IMG/VR virus record: IMGVR_UViG_3300027906_000037
Location: 1 to 43,802 of that record
Strand: one strand, 5' to 3'
Length of the DNA stretch: 43,802 nucleotides
Origin: a virus
The notes under the pieces were generated by a model. It searched no databases. It was not told the origin of the DNA and was given only the letters and a program-made list of their open reading frames with translations. Below are positions 29,601-37,249 of this stretch, piece after piece (position 1 is the stretch's first letter; the number at the start of each line of letters is the position of its first letter). The translations under genes and the position numbers were made by a program.

Positions 29601-29754
29601 AAGACCAGTAAACCTTATGCAAACTCGAATTATCCCTCCACCAGCACCAGAGGTACAATATGAAGAGGGGATTAAGAGGGTGGTGTGCATCAAAATGAAA
29701 GAATATAACAACACAAACACATCAGTTAATGATGTGGTTTTCCTGGAGGTTTAA
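26611..29754 (+). CDS. Large virion structural protein (1,047 aa)
   Basis: The ATG follows the previous stop without a gap. The N-terminal half is beta-rich, with KTIKVDFCLNLPASAFAHH and EMYYFYFVVLTEEQSGLIP. Two helical, probably coiled-coil stretches occur at about residues 626-670 (VEELKRKLNLNSGKLQDF) and 915-950 (EIERRYEELSELRDTLGSF). Histidine-rich loops such as YGPTHYHAPDPSDPEAYVGW suggest metal binding, but no catalytic motif is recognised. Size, composition and place between other virion genes indicate a baseplate or tail appendage component. No homologous family can be named with confidence. Confidence 0.65.
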   Translation: MPFQSESASYGVSVLPIITTKKIHLSSKEKTIKVDFCLNLPASAFAHHAVVNADIAEMYYFYFVVLTEEQSGLIPLLKNPDTRGRAIKRIYLGHEDDIFQEGAIKKISFKEVLENHKTLQYNTTDLSNDYNNEFRSSTTIEYTPAHLAEQRKIPYEDIKTDKLCMVCFIDIDLVQDSSMGNNTIHYDLLLERSSSTGRLDIPKTINSFYVNHPGSSDDASVAAGASNIRPYYGPTHYHAPDPSDPEAYVGWMAGHIDGEMGPRLELVETPNYKITSDLKIYESQADATQTGHHGSIGPSWANDRLLPTSNLKNEIRHNNLAKDVNQLLEDARRYYAANALRVPNIVDYESQEMSFVNYVADPQSSDNRPMGHSHHGFAISIDFLEIVKHRSRLGYLLDIHSQNESENFIFESIFKSRIKHISFFRQRAVNVPYEINERQGKIYSKYDENEYGDYIISSSDFAVFASPGGSGQNRILNATSELGSLEEVEILQSAPPELQRPDGLIMIPPPKHSRQFIVRDRDLFHNINYGKYTYTVKIILEDGIEKTINDMLIRNNMILSNYEKFLFSASIPLNPSSDENSYEGGYDYATESFTLSFRSDLVNNQTASAVCTLYGRMKAFLTGVEEWRIRPEVEELKRKLNLNSGKLQDFLQFNQILKEMNNMIKSILSSGVDLASPRPIENFKSSIENVKGANLKSIEIVAKTNVISEAISEGTIVEDFNPRPRRLPNFLSFEDFRDSLGDVFDGGFILPTQFLTLVGSSYDTSSSGLATAGLSKKDAELEKKSKSTTKKIPKPKGTSNIVLNIKSYNRMSKIKKSNNNVKINFLLQSQNDNFDPESGVADSDRPMSYYPLASQRYFGGLAMGVSNGSSFNFRGNGSIRDLTEALDYTDSNLSDEVKKVICDSVYKQDDRDHFLGEIERRYEELSELRDTLGSFYDFAHSLLTVNKNLLDFSNENISFQDKFEDNVGPSIRTGFVTSDIFKQRRRRPSILCPGSPPRPVNLMQTRIIPPPAPEVQYEEGIKRVVCIKMKEYNNTNTSVNDVVFLEV

Positions 29755-29760
29755 TGTAAA

Positions 29761-32667
29761 GTGACTGAAGAAAACAACAACCCATGTCAAGCGCCCGCCT
29801 TGCCACACGCAAGTGGATCCGGCGAGCTGCCTGTACCTGAATTAGAGGGCTTTCAATTTGACCCCCCTAAGTTCCCGAATCTAGAACCCACTTTTCCAGG
29901 CAACCCAGTTGCTAGGAGGTGTATTATGGTGCCTAGGTATCTATCTTATGGTGTCCACTCGCGCAGTACCATAATCACCGGCAATGGTACCGACGAGTCC
30001 CCGGATAGAGCTGACAACCCGCGCTTAACTAACAGCAACCCTGACAGGAATCCACAGAGCTATGACGCTTTAAGGTTTTTGTTGAAAAAGGTGTATGATT
30101 TTGAATACACTGGTAATAAAAATTTTGTAGCCAACCCATCACCTGAGGAAAATCAACGCGTAAACACATATACTTGGCTTTCTGATTCACCCCCGGTTGA
30201 TATAGTTTTATCTAAGCTTGGTACACAGCTGCCTCCGCCCGGATTCCCCCAACAACAACACCCGACATTAATGGTTTCAGTACTGATGCCTGGAAATGCA
30301 GTTCGGAGCAGGTGGAATGTTGAGCTCTTCGAAAATGACTTCGTCCGGCAAAAACCAGAAATTTTTGACTTTTATCTTCAGATGATAAATTTAAAATTCG
30401 GACACAATGGTGAAGTGCGCGAGACTAGTCCCTGGTATGTTGACACTTCCTTTTCTGCACCCGCGGCTTTTTTTGCTAAAGAGGCCGACGGCCTAAACTT
30501 AAGACTGCCAGAAACAGTGTCGATGCAAACATTTATACCAAACATGTTAACATATGATGACACCGGAGCTGACTATAACAATCTTTACAATGAAGGTACA
30601 AGAGATCCGATTCTCAAAAAAAGCTTATATGAAAGGTATTCTATTGAGTTCGACGGCCGCCCAGATTATTGTAACTTTTCAGGGGACGTTTTTCAGGGGG
30701 ATATGGATTCTGGTAACTCTGCAGTAACTGTACATAAATTTCCAGCTGATAAAATATCAAAACTAAACTCGATCACGGCCATGGCCACGCCGCCACCGGG
30801 ACAAACAGAGTTCAGTTCCTTTCAGAGAATTTTCGAATCAGAATATAAATATTATACAAAAATTTCATTTGATATAAACCACGAAAGCCCTATCGCCGCG
30901 AAACTGAAAGAGAAGAATCTTGACCACTTACTAATGGGCGTCATAGATATAGAATCACCCTCAAAAGATCAAATCTTTACGCAGTTTTTAGATGAAAGGG
31001 TACAGAATTTTACAGGCGTTTCAGACAATGATGGAACTCATTTGAACACGCGACCAAATTGTTATCCAAGAGATATAAGACATCAATTAATGAAATATCT
31101 AAACCCAGATCACCCCCATAGTCATACAGATCGTATGGAATTCGTACTAGACCCAGCAACTTACCCTTTATCATTCAAACATGAAGATGGTTGGCTTGCA
31201 GAATTCGAGTCATTATTTGGACAGTGGAACCCAATGCTTTACACTATGCAGCACTGGGGCTGTACTTCACAGTTTCATAGTTGGCTTAGTGAATACATGT
31301 TAGATAAACATCCACAATTTATTGGGAAAATGAAAGAAGACTTAAGTTATTCAGAAGTCCTTGCCTATCGGCTCGAAAAGAGAGATGCATCATCAGGGGA
31401 AGTCATACAGAATTTTTATTTCTTTAACGATCCAGAGACGGAAAAAATTAACTTTATCGATACACAGGTTAGTTTTGGAAGTAAATATACATACTCAATA
31501 TATGTTATAAATTTTGTCCGCGGACTGAAATACCGCTACAGACCTAGGAAAGATCCAATAAGGAGGAACATTTCAAGGTCATCTCACTTGAACCCCGAAA
31601 CCGGCAGCGGCCTTATGTTCGAGTTTTTAATTGATCAAATGGTGCACGATCATATTATCGAAACCCCTTATCATCAACAGGATCTGTTAGTAGCTGATGC
31701 TCCGCCGTTACCGCCAGACGTAACATTTTTACCATGGGAGACATTATCTGAAGATTTGGCATTATTCTGGTTTACTCCTAGAATTGGCGAATACCGAGAA
31801 CAGCCAATAGCTATTTTGGAGGGAGACCAGGAAGTGATAGAAAGGATGAAGCTAGCACAAAACGCTAGCTACGGAGGGTTCGCGTTAGCTAACTCGGAAA
31901 TCCTTTACAGGTCTGATTCGGACCCGACACACTACGAAATGTTTGTTTTGGATAGCCCACCGCTTAGTTACCATGATTTCTTGCACGCTCGACACACTGA
32001 GACGACGATATCCTCTCCAACGATGTTGAAGAGAGTTCAACCAAATCAAGATTATTACATCACATTCAGGGCCCGAGATCTCGGAGGTATTTCACAACCA
32101 ACAAAAGTCTTCAGGTTTAGAATTAGTAGTTTTGGAGACGGCATTGAACATGAAATAGAGGAATATATATTCCCGCAGCCATCTATGGATTATTTGATGG
32201 AGTTTAATCAAATGTTGGAAATAATGCCAAATTCTGAACAAACCGCAATAAATTTTGAAAATTCTGAAACCTACCCGAACCAGTCAGAAGATATCTCAGA
32301 ATTTATGAAAACAACAAGAGGTACAACTGGTCTTTCTTTGGGCTCAGGACCGCAAGAAGATTCTGTGTGGGACAAAACATATATATTTGAAATAATATCA
32401 TCCCAAACTGGAAAAAAAGTAAAGATAGAGGCTACTTGGTCACAAATAGTGGATGGCAACCTGCCAGGATCTGAAGAGCTCATGTCTGGATTTACCCTGC
32501 GCACCGGCTGCTACGAGCCAGAAAGAAAGTTTATCTACCGGAGTAATAGAGAAGATGCTGATAGTGCTATCGGAGAGTCTATAAGCAGGGCAATAGACGA
32601 AACAAGTGACTCGTTGCCATCTAGAAGGGGAAGCAGATATTCTAGAGACAGCGAAAACTACGAATAG
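29761..32667 (+). CDS. Large virion structural protein with fibronectin-like segments (968 aa)
   Basis: The start is GTG at 29761. GGAGG at 29745-29749 lies 11 nt upstream inside the preceding gene, and the intervening ATG at 29753 is followed at once by TAA, so GTG is the best choice. The N-terminus is proline-rich (LPVPELEGFQFDPPKFPNL). Two regions have the strand pattern of fibronectin type III modules: about 533-585 (FIDTQVSFGSKYTYSIYVIN) and about 713-790 (VQPNQDYYITFRARDLGG). The C-terminal 30 residues are Ser/Arg-rich (SLPSRRGSRYSRDSENYE). Such modules commonly decorate tail parts. The specific role is unknown. Confidence 0.65.
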   Translation: MTEENNNPCQAPALPHASGSGELPVPELEGFQFDPPKFPNLEPTFPGNPVARRCIMVPRYLSYGVHSRSTIITGNGTDESPDRADNPRLTNSNPDRNPQSYDALRFLLKKVYDFEYTGNKNFVANPSPEENQRVNTYTWLSDSPPVDIVLSKLGTQLPPPGFPQQQHPTLMVSVLMPGNAVRSRWNVELFENDFVRQKPEIFDFYLQMINLKFGHNGEVRETSPWYVDTSFSAPAAFFAKEADGLNLRLPETVSMQTFIPNMLTYDDTGADYNNLYNEGTRDPILKKSLYERYSIEFDGRPDYCNFSGDVFQGDMDSGNSAVTVHKFPADKISKLNSITAMATPPPGQTEFSSFQRIFESEYKYYTKISFDINHESPIAAKLKEKNLDHLLMGVIDIESPSKDQIFTQFLDERVQNFTGVSDNDGTHLNTRPNCYPRDIRHQLMKYLNPDHPHSHTDRMEFVLDPATYPLSFKHEDGWLAEFESLFGQWNPMLYTMQHWGCTSQFHSWLSEYMLDKHPQFIGKMKEDLSYSEVLAYRLEKRDASSGEVIQNFYFFNDPETEKINFIDTQVSFGSKYTYSIYVINFVRGLKYRYRPRKDPIRRNISRSSHLNPETGSGLMFEFLIDQMVHDHIIETPYHQQDLLVADAPPLPPDVTFLPWETLSEDLALFWFTPRIGEYREQPIAILEGDQEVIERMKLAQNASYGGFALANSEILYRSDSDPTHYEMFVLDSPPLSYHDFLHARHTETTISSPTMLKRVQPNQDYYITFRARDLGGISQPTKVFRFRISSFGDGIEHEIEEYIFPQPSMDYLMEFNQMLEIMPNSEQTAINFENSETYPNQSEDISEFMKTTRGTTGLSLGSGPQEDSVWDKTYIFEIISSQTGKKVKIEATWSQIVDGNLPGSEELMSGFTLRTGCYEPERKFIYRSNREDADSAIGESISRAIDETSDSLPSRRGSRYSRDSENYE
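31850..31870 (+). repeat. Short inverted repeat in coding sequence
   Basis: AGCTAGC (31850-31856) and GCTAGCT (31864-31870) form a 7-bp inverted repeat around ACAAAAC. A GTTAGCTAAC palindrome follows shortly after, so the TAGC core appears three times in about 45 nt. All of it is inside the 968-residue coding frame. Confidence 0.4.
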
Positions 32668-32668
32668 C

Positions 32669-32697
32669 TTGACAAATAAAAAGAATTATTCTTTAGT
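32669..32697 (+). promoter_or_regulatory. Candidate promoter before the 32743 gene
   Basis: A perfect -35 hexamer TTGACA (32669-32674) starts two bases after the upstream stop codon. At 17-nt spacing the -10 is TTTAGT (32692-32697), matching four of six consensus bases. It lies in the longest gap of the window (75 nt), ahead of a gene with a strong Shine-Dalgarno sequence (AAAAGGAG, 32728-32735). Overlapping inverted repeats could be operators. Confidence 0.38.
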
Positions 32698-32714
32698 AAA
32701 ATACTATTTACTAA
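32680..32714 (+). repeat. Two overlapping AT-rich inverted repeats
   Basis: AAAGAAT (32680-32686) pairs with ATTCTTT (32688-32694) around one T. TTAGTAAA (32693-32700) pairs with TTTACTAA (32707-32714) around ATACTA. The two share two bases and overlap the candidate -10. They could be protein-binding sites or weak hairpins at the end of the upstream message. Confidence 0.4.
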
Positions 32715-32742
32715 TGATTTTAAAGATAAAAGGAGCACCATA

Positions 32743-33783
32743 ATGGCATTTTTGGACAATTCAGGAGATATTATACTAGATGCAGTATTAACTGACCTAG
32801 GTAGAAAGCGGATGGCAGCAGGTAATTTCAACATTGCAAAATTCGCTCTTGGAGATGAAGAGGTAAATTATGAGCTTTGGAACAGTGAAGATGCGAGGGG
32901 CTCTGCTTTTTATGACCTAGAGATTATGCAAACACCAATTCTAGAGGCATTTACTAGTGATCAATCATTAATGAAGTCTAGATTAGTTACGCTTGTGGAC
33001 GATAGCTTGCTGTACATGCCAATAATGAGAGTTAATGACCGTTCAGGAACAAAACATAGCAAATATGCAACTTATAACGGTTTTTACCTGTCAGCCGACA
33101 CGAGAACTTTCGACTTAGACAACCGCGAAAATTTAACCAATGCAAACACAGAAGGTTTTCTCCGAGGGACTCGCGGATTTTCTGGTCCGACTAGTCACGT
33201 ATGTATAGACCAAGGAATCGATGCTGGGGATTCAAACATGACAATCGCTGATGGCATGTCAGGAGAATTATTAGAGAGGGCGTATATTGTGAAGGTCGAC
33301 CATCGCCTGCTTGTGCTTGACGGTTTTGTGGGGGTAGCTGACAACAATGAGTACGTCACATTAAGAGAACAATTTATAGACGATGACGGTATTGCAACTT
33401 ACTATATAGTAGATTCCCAGAACAGATCGCCTATCTCAGGCCCACGCGATCAAATAGGGGACAGAGAGAGGCACCTAATCAACGAAGCAGGAAGAGATTC
33501 TACAAGATTAGGAGTAATCCAGGCAAAGGAGAAGTTTTCAGGTCCCCTGGGAAGCGTTCTTCGATTGTCCCCTAGAGCATCAGTTCATGTAGCTAGAGGG
33601 GACTCGCTGTTTACTGAAATTGGAAACTTTACTAACGCGGAGGCAGATAAAATAGCCATGCGCGGTGGGACCATAGATGAATACCATTTTATTGACACTG
33701 TTATGTCAATATCCGGAGCAACGACTGGGTTTTCAGTAGATGTTCCAATAAGGATAATAAAAGGGACCAAGTTTAATCAATAA
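32743..33783 (+). CDS. Conserved virion protein (346 aa)
   Basis: The start is preceded by AAAAGGAG at a good distance and by the longest gap in the window, suggesting high expression. The protein opens MAFLDNSGDIILDAVLTDLG, then GNFNIAKFALGDEEVNYELW and LEIMQTPILEAF, a motif set I recognise from structural proteins of uncultured marine myoviruses. The same N-terminal pattern is found in the gene at 25756. The C-terminus (SVDVPIRIIKGTKF) ends in beta-strands. It is followed by two paralogous virion genes. An abundant tail or appendage protein is plausible; its exact part is unknown. Confidence 0.7.
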   Translation: MAFLDNSGDIILDAVLTDLGRKRMAAGNFNIAKFALGDEEVNYELWNSEDARGSAFYDLEIMQTPILEAFTSDQSLMKSRLVTLVDDSLLYMPIMRVNDRSGTKHSKYATYNGFYLSADTRTFDLDNRENLTNANTEGFLRGTRGFSGPTSHVCIDQGIDAGDSNMTIADGMSGELLERAYIVKVDHRLLVLDGFVGVADNNEYVTLREQFIDDDGIATYYIVDSQNRSPISGPRDQIGDRERHLINEAGRDSTRLGVIQAKEKFSGPLGSVLRLSPRASVHVARGDSLFTEIGNFTNAEADKIAMRGGTIDEYHFIDTVMSISGATTGFSVDVPIRIIKGTKFNQ

Positions 33784-33814
33784 AATATAACGATACCAAG
33801 ATTAGGAGAAAAAA

Positions 33815-34918
33815 ATGGCAATTTCGTTTAAAACAATAACTCAAAACGACAAAACGACCTCAAGAACACTGCTTCATGAGGCTATTCCAATTACAGGAAG
33901 CCTTATAGTGGGCTCTTATGCCACAGGTTCAGACGGCCGTGGCACAAACATTAAGACATTCTCACATGGGATGTTTCAATCAATATATGATTATCCATAC
34001 ACTAGTTCATCGGCGAACCACATCTTTGATGTTACATGGGGTTACAGCTCCGCTTCGTCCATAGACGGAGTATTAGAGGGCAGTCAGATCAAGGGAGCAG
34101 TGACAGAGCAGGATAGCAAGAAAAAGAATTTATATTCTCAAATGGCCCAGGTTCTATCTGGATATGATATGAACGGTACTGTACGACCTTTTGATTTTGA
34201 TGGCAAACACGACTCTGGGATCAAAATAGGCGCCGCAGCCTTTTTGACTTTTTCTAGATTATTAGTAAAAGACGAAATAAAGAAGGGTAGCTTTTCGTTG
34301 ACACTCGGCGCTGCTGATTCATATGGAGATCCGTTTAACTCCACATTCACTCTTACAGACACCCGCGCAACGAGTTCTTATCATACAAACTCCCCCGCGG
34401 GAGAATATGGCATACTATATACGGGATCTTCAGAGGCCCCAGGCGACAGTCGCGGCCTGATTTTTTATCAAGCTGGGGTAGTGGTTCTTCCTTTACCGTC
34501 AACGGCGATCGCTGGCGCCACAGCAACGGCCCAGTGGATATCCAACAGCTCTGGTATAACAAACAAGCTAGATGTCCTGAAATCAAAAAATATTGATTCT
34601 TTTTCAGACGGCTTTTTGAGAAGAGTTCAAAATATTCAGTTTAATAATACGACAGAATTAAACTCAACGATATACTTCTGCAGAGCCAACAACACAGAAT
34701 TCAACTACAGCTCAAATTCAACATACTTATCAGGAAGCAAGATAAGAGTCAAGACTGATCCAGGCACCCGCGAAGAACTAAACCTGCCAAGATCATATGT
34801 AACAACTGTAGGCTTGTACTCTCACGACAATGAACTAATGGCTGTTGCAAAACTATCGGAACCGATCAGAAAAGACCCAACAAATGAGCTGAATTTGAGA
34901 GTTAGACTGGATTACTAA
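33815..34918 (+). CDS. Virion protein, first of a C-terminal paralogue pair
   Basis: The 367-residue protein begins MAISFKTITQNDKTTSRTLL and is beta-rich throughout. Its last 95 residues include ANNTEFNYSSNSTY, then SYVTTVGLYSHDNELMAVAK and ELNLRVRLDY at the very end. The neighbouring gene at 34921 ends with the same arrangement. The NEFNYSSNPTY and TTVGLY---NEL-AVAKL signatures are known to me from virion proteins of marine T4-like phages. There are no enzyme or membrane motifs. AGGAG (33806-33810) sits four to five bases before the ATG. The two genes probably arose by duplication and build related parts of the same structure. Confidence 0.68.
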   Translation: MAISFKTITQNDKTTSRTLLHEAIPITGSLIVGSYATGSDGRGTNIKTFSHGMFQSIYDYPYTSSSANHIFDVTWGYSSASSIDGVLEGSQIKGAVTEQDSKKKNLYSQMAQVLSGYDMNGTVRPFDFDGKHDSGIKIGAAAFLTFSRLLVKDEIKKGSFSLTLGAADSYGDPFNSTFTLTDTRATSSYHTNSPAGEYGILYTGSSEAPGDSRGLIFYQAGVVVLPLPSTAIAGATATAQWISNSSGITNKLDVLKSKNIDSFSDGFLRRVQNIQFNNTTELNSTIYFCRANNTEFNYSSNSTYLSGSKIRVKTDPGTREELNLPRSYVTTVGLYSHDNELMAVAKLSEPIRKDPTNELNLRVRLDY

Positions 34919-34920
34919 AA

Positions 34921-36105
34921 ATGAAATTTAAAAGGTTTGAGCCCAAAGATTTGATCTACAATACTATTGTGACCAAACCTGAATATAGTATCATAGTCAA
35001 CAGCAACACCACCTACCTGCAAAAAGAAAGATTAGTGTCCGGAACTTTCGACAACAAGATAAAACATATCGAATCGGGAGAAATAAGTCTTCACGAATTG
35101 AACATAAATAGACCTGAAGATTCTCTAATATATTCGTTCATACAAAAAGACAGTACCAGATATGCCTCGAAGACGATTAGTACAAGCAATTTTGATGATA
35201 TTTCCCAGTTTGCTTATGGTCACACCATAACTCAATCATACCCAGTAACGGCCCGCGTCAATAGAATATACATACCCCAAGGTCAAGAAAAGAGCTCTTC
35301 TCTTGGTGAAGCTCATGCTAACAAAAAATACGTTAGGTCACTTAAAAATGTGATTAACAGTCAGGGTGATTTTTCTTATGGTCTAGAGTATGATGACCTC
35401 GGCACATCTGAAGTAAACATGATTTGTGTTCCTGGTATTTTTTATGGATCCTCTATAAACAAGGGCAGTATAAGATTAAGGTATACTATCACTGGAAGTT
35501 TGTTGGCAGAAGCCAGAGATATTAACAAAAATGGAAAACTAATACAAACTCAGGGCCCTACTACTGGTAGCGTCGTAGGAAAAGTGATTTATAACCAAGG
35601 GCTACTATTGTTGACCGATACTACGACGCTAAACGATAGTTATGATGATTGTTATAAACACCCAACCATTCGATCACGCCCTAGTTGGGTAAATTTTGGA
35701 ACAGGCTTAGAGCAGGTGGGGGAAAAATTAGATCATGGAAGCGTCACAGGATCAACTTATAGTATTAATTTCAAAGGTACAAACAAGATCCCTACTCTAA
35801 CAATGTATACTTATGCAGAACAGAATGAGTTTAACTTCTCTTCTAATCCGACATTTGTTGAAAAGAGTGATCTTCCAAAATATGACCACTCTTCTTCATA
35901 TTTTCTTGAGGTCGGCCGCAAGATAAAGAAAATCAACAAATCACCATATTACGACCACGAGGAGGATTTTGAAAACACAACATACATTTCCAAGATAGGT
36001 ATTTATGATAAAGGCAAAAACTTGATTGCAATTGCAACTTTAGCAAACCCTGTGAAAAAGACAGAAAAAAGAGATTTTATGTTTAAGATAGGCATAGATT
36101 TCTAA
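34921..36105 (+). CDS. Virion protein, second of a C-terminal paralogue pair
   Basis: The ATG lies two bases after the previous stop. This 394-residue protein carries AEQNEFNFSSNPTF, then TYISKIGIYDKGKNLIAIAT and a terminal FMFKIGIDF, which align with the end of the protein at 33815 in order and spacing. The N-terminal parts differ (here MKFKRFEPKDLIYNTIVTK), so the pair shares a C-terminal domain but has divergent front halves. It is the last gene of the structural block; the downstream J-domain gene begins six bases later. It is probably a tail or fibre component; no closer function can be given. Confidence 0.68.
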   Translation: MKFKRFEPKDLIYNTIVTKPEYSIIVNSNTTYLQKERLVSGTFDNKIKHIESGEISLHELNINRPEDSLIYSFIQKDSTRYASKTISTSNFDDISQFAYGHTITQSYPVTARVNRIYIPQGQEKSSSLGEAHANKKYVRSLKNVINSQGDFSYGLEYDDLGTSEVNMICVPGIFYGSSINKGSIRLRYTITGSLLAEARDINKNGKLIQTQGPTTGSVVGKVIYNQGLLLLTDTTTLNDSYDDCYKHPTIRSRPSWVNFGTGLEQVGEKLDHGSVTGSTYSINFKGTNKIPTLTMYTYAEQNEFNFSSNPTFVEKSDLPKYDHSSSYFLEVGRKIKKINKSPYYDHEEDFENTTYISKIGIYDKGKNLIAIATLANPVKKTEKRDFMFKIGIDF

Positions 36106-36111
36106 AGGAAA

Positions 36112-36714
36112 ATGTCTTTATCGGATCGAAAAAGAAAATTCCTCACTTTTAAATATCAATCTCTTCGGAAAGAAAGAGAAGAATGTGACTCAATCATGTC
36201 TCTGATTACGCAAGAGGTTTATGATTTATATTCTAAAAACTTTAAAGGAAATTCACCCGCAAAAGATCAAAATGATGAAAGATCAGCTCAACTTGCGCAG
36301 TTTGTGCCACAAGAACAATTTAAAAAACCAGACGAAAATAAAAAAAATCCCCAAGACCCGGAAATTAAAAAAGTATTTAGAAGAATAGCTCTCAAAATCC
36401 ACCCAGATAAACTAATAAATTGCACAAAAAAAGAAAAACAAGAAAAAATTAAACTATACCAAAAGGCAACCCTCGCAGCTGAGAACAATGACTTATTAAC
36501 ATTGTCAGAGATCGCAATAGGCTTGGGACTCACCCCTCCAGCATTTTCTCAACAAGCGACAGAATTTATAGAAGAAAAAATAAAAACTTTAAAAAAAGAA
36601 ATAGAAAGTATACAATCGACATTGATGTGGAATTGGTATTTTACAGAAAAAAAAGAACTAAAAGACAAAATTTTAAAAAAACTATTTGAAATCATACATG
36701 AAAAAAGAAAATAA
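36112..36714 (+). CDS. J-domain (DnaJ-like) protein
   Basis: The 200-residue protein contains a J-domain core at about 84-125: IKKVFRRIALKIHPDKLINC followed by KIKLYQKATLAAEN, with the essential HPD tripeptide at 97-99. J-domains recruit and stimulate Hsp70 (DnaK), so the phage probably redirects the host chaperone for assembly or replication. The N-terminal 80 residues are charged and include a Pro/Gln/Asn-rich linker, and the C-terminal 60 residues form a lysine-rich helix (EEKIKTLKKEIESIQS). There is no Gly/Phe region or zinc domain, so this is a short class III type J-protein. AAAGGA lies just upstream. Its 3' end overlaps the start of the resolvase gene by 17 nt. Confidence 0.85.
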   Translation: MSLSDRKRKFLTFKYQSLRKEREECDSIMSLITQEVYDLYSKNFKGNSPAKDQNDERSAQLAQFVPQEQFKKPDENKKNPQDPEIKKVFRRIALKIHPDKLINCTKKEKQEKIKLYQKATLAAENNDLLTLSEIAIGLGLTPPAFSQQATEFIEEKIKTLKKEIESIQSTLMWNWYFTEKKELKDKILKKLFEIIHEKRK

Positions 36715-37249
36715 AACAATTCTGGGGCTTGATATCTCGACCTCTATTACTGGCGCCACAGTAATCGAACAGGGAAAGATAATCGAAACATTCGTGTGGG
36801 ATACAAGAAACAAGAAATACTTCCCAACCCTGTATGAGAAGGCAATGCTTATAAAGCAGAACCTTCTTGGCATTCAAGTACAACACGAGATAGATGAGAT
36901 ATTTATAGAACAGTCGCTTCAGTCTTTCCGTTCGGGATTCTCCTCAGCAAAAACCTTATCGACATTATCCAGGTTTAATGGTATAGTATCTTGGTTATGT
37001 TACGAGAATTTTCGAATACAGCCGCAGATGATCGCCGCGTCATCAGCACGAAAGAAGGCCGGCGTAGGGATCAAGAGAGGTGAGAACTCTAAAGAAAAAG
37101 TTCTTCAATTTGTTCTTGACAACTTCCCCCAAATTGAGATACAATATACAAAGCATGGAAATCCTAAACCCGGGATGTACGATCTATGCGACAGTATTAT
37201 AATAGCACTCGCGGGAGACAAAGTTGTCGGAGAAACTAAAGTTACTTAA
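36698..37249 (+). CDS. RuvC-like Holliday junction resolvase
   Basis: The open frame can begin at TTG 36686, but ATG 36698 places the first beta-strand normally and is preferred. The 183-residue product has the RuvC/RNase H-like acidic set: D12 in TILGLDISTSITGA, E71 in EIFIEQSL, and D162 plus D165 in MYDLCDSIIIALA. Those residues bind two metal ions and cut four-way junctions. A basic segment (SSARKKAGVGIKRG) precedes the last helix. T4 uses the unrelated endonuclease VII for this step, so this phage has a different solution. The gene overlaps the J-domain gene upstream and the primase downstream, suggesting coordinated synthesis. It probably resolves replication and packaging intermediates. 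Confidence 0.85.
   Translation: MKKENKTILGLDISTSITGATVIEQGKIIETFVWDTRNKKYFPTLYEKAMLIKQNLLGIQVQHEIDEIFIEQSLQSFRSGFSSAKTLSTLSRFNGIVSWLCYENFRIQPQMIAASSARKKAGVGIKRGENSKEKVLQFVLDNFPQIEIQYTKHGNPKPGMYDLCDSIIIALAGDKVVGETKVT
37213..37217 (+). promoter_or_regulatory. Ribosome site that selects the TTG start of the primase
   Basis: GGGAG lies six bases before TTG 37224. No ATG occurs before the zinc finger in this frame, so the TTG start with this Shine-Dalgarno sequence is the best reading. The site is inside the resolvase gene. Confidence 0.55.
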
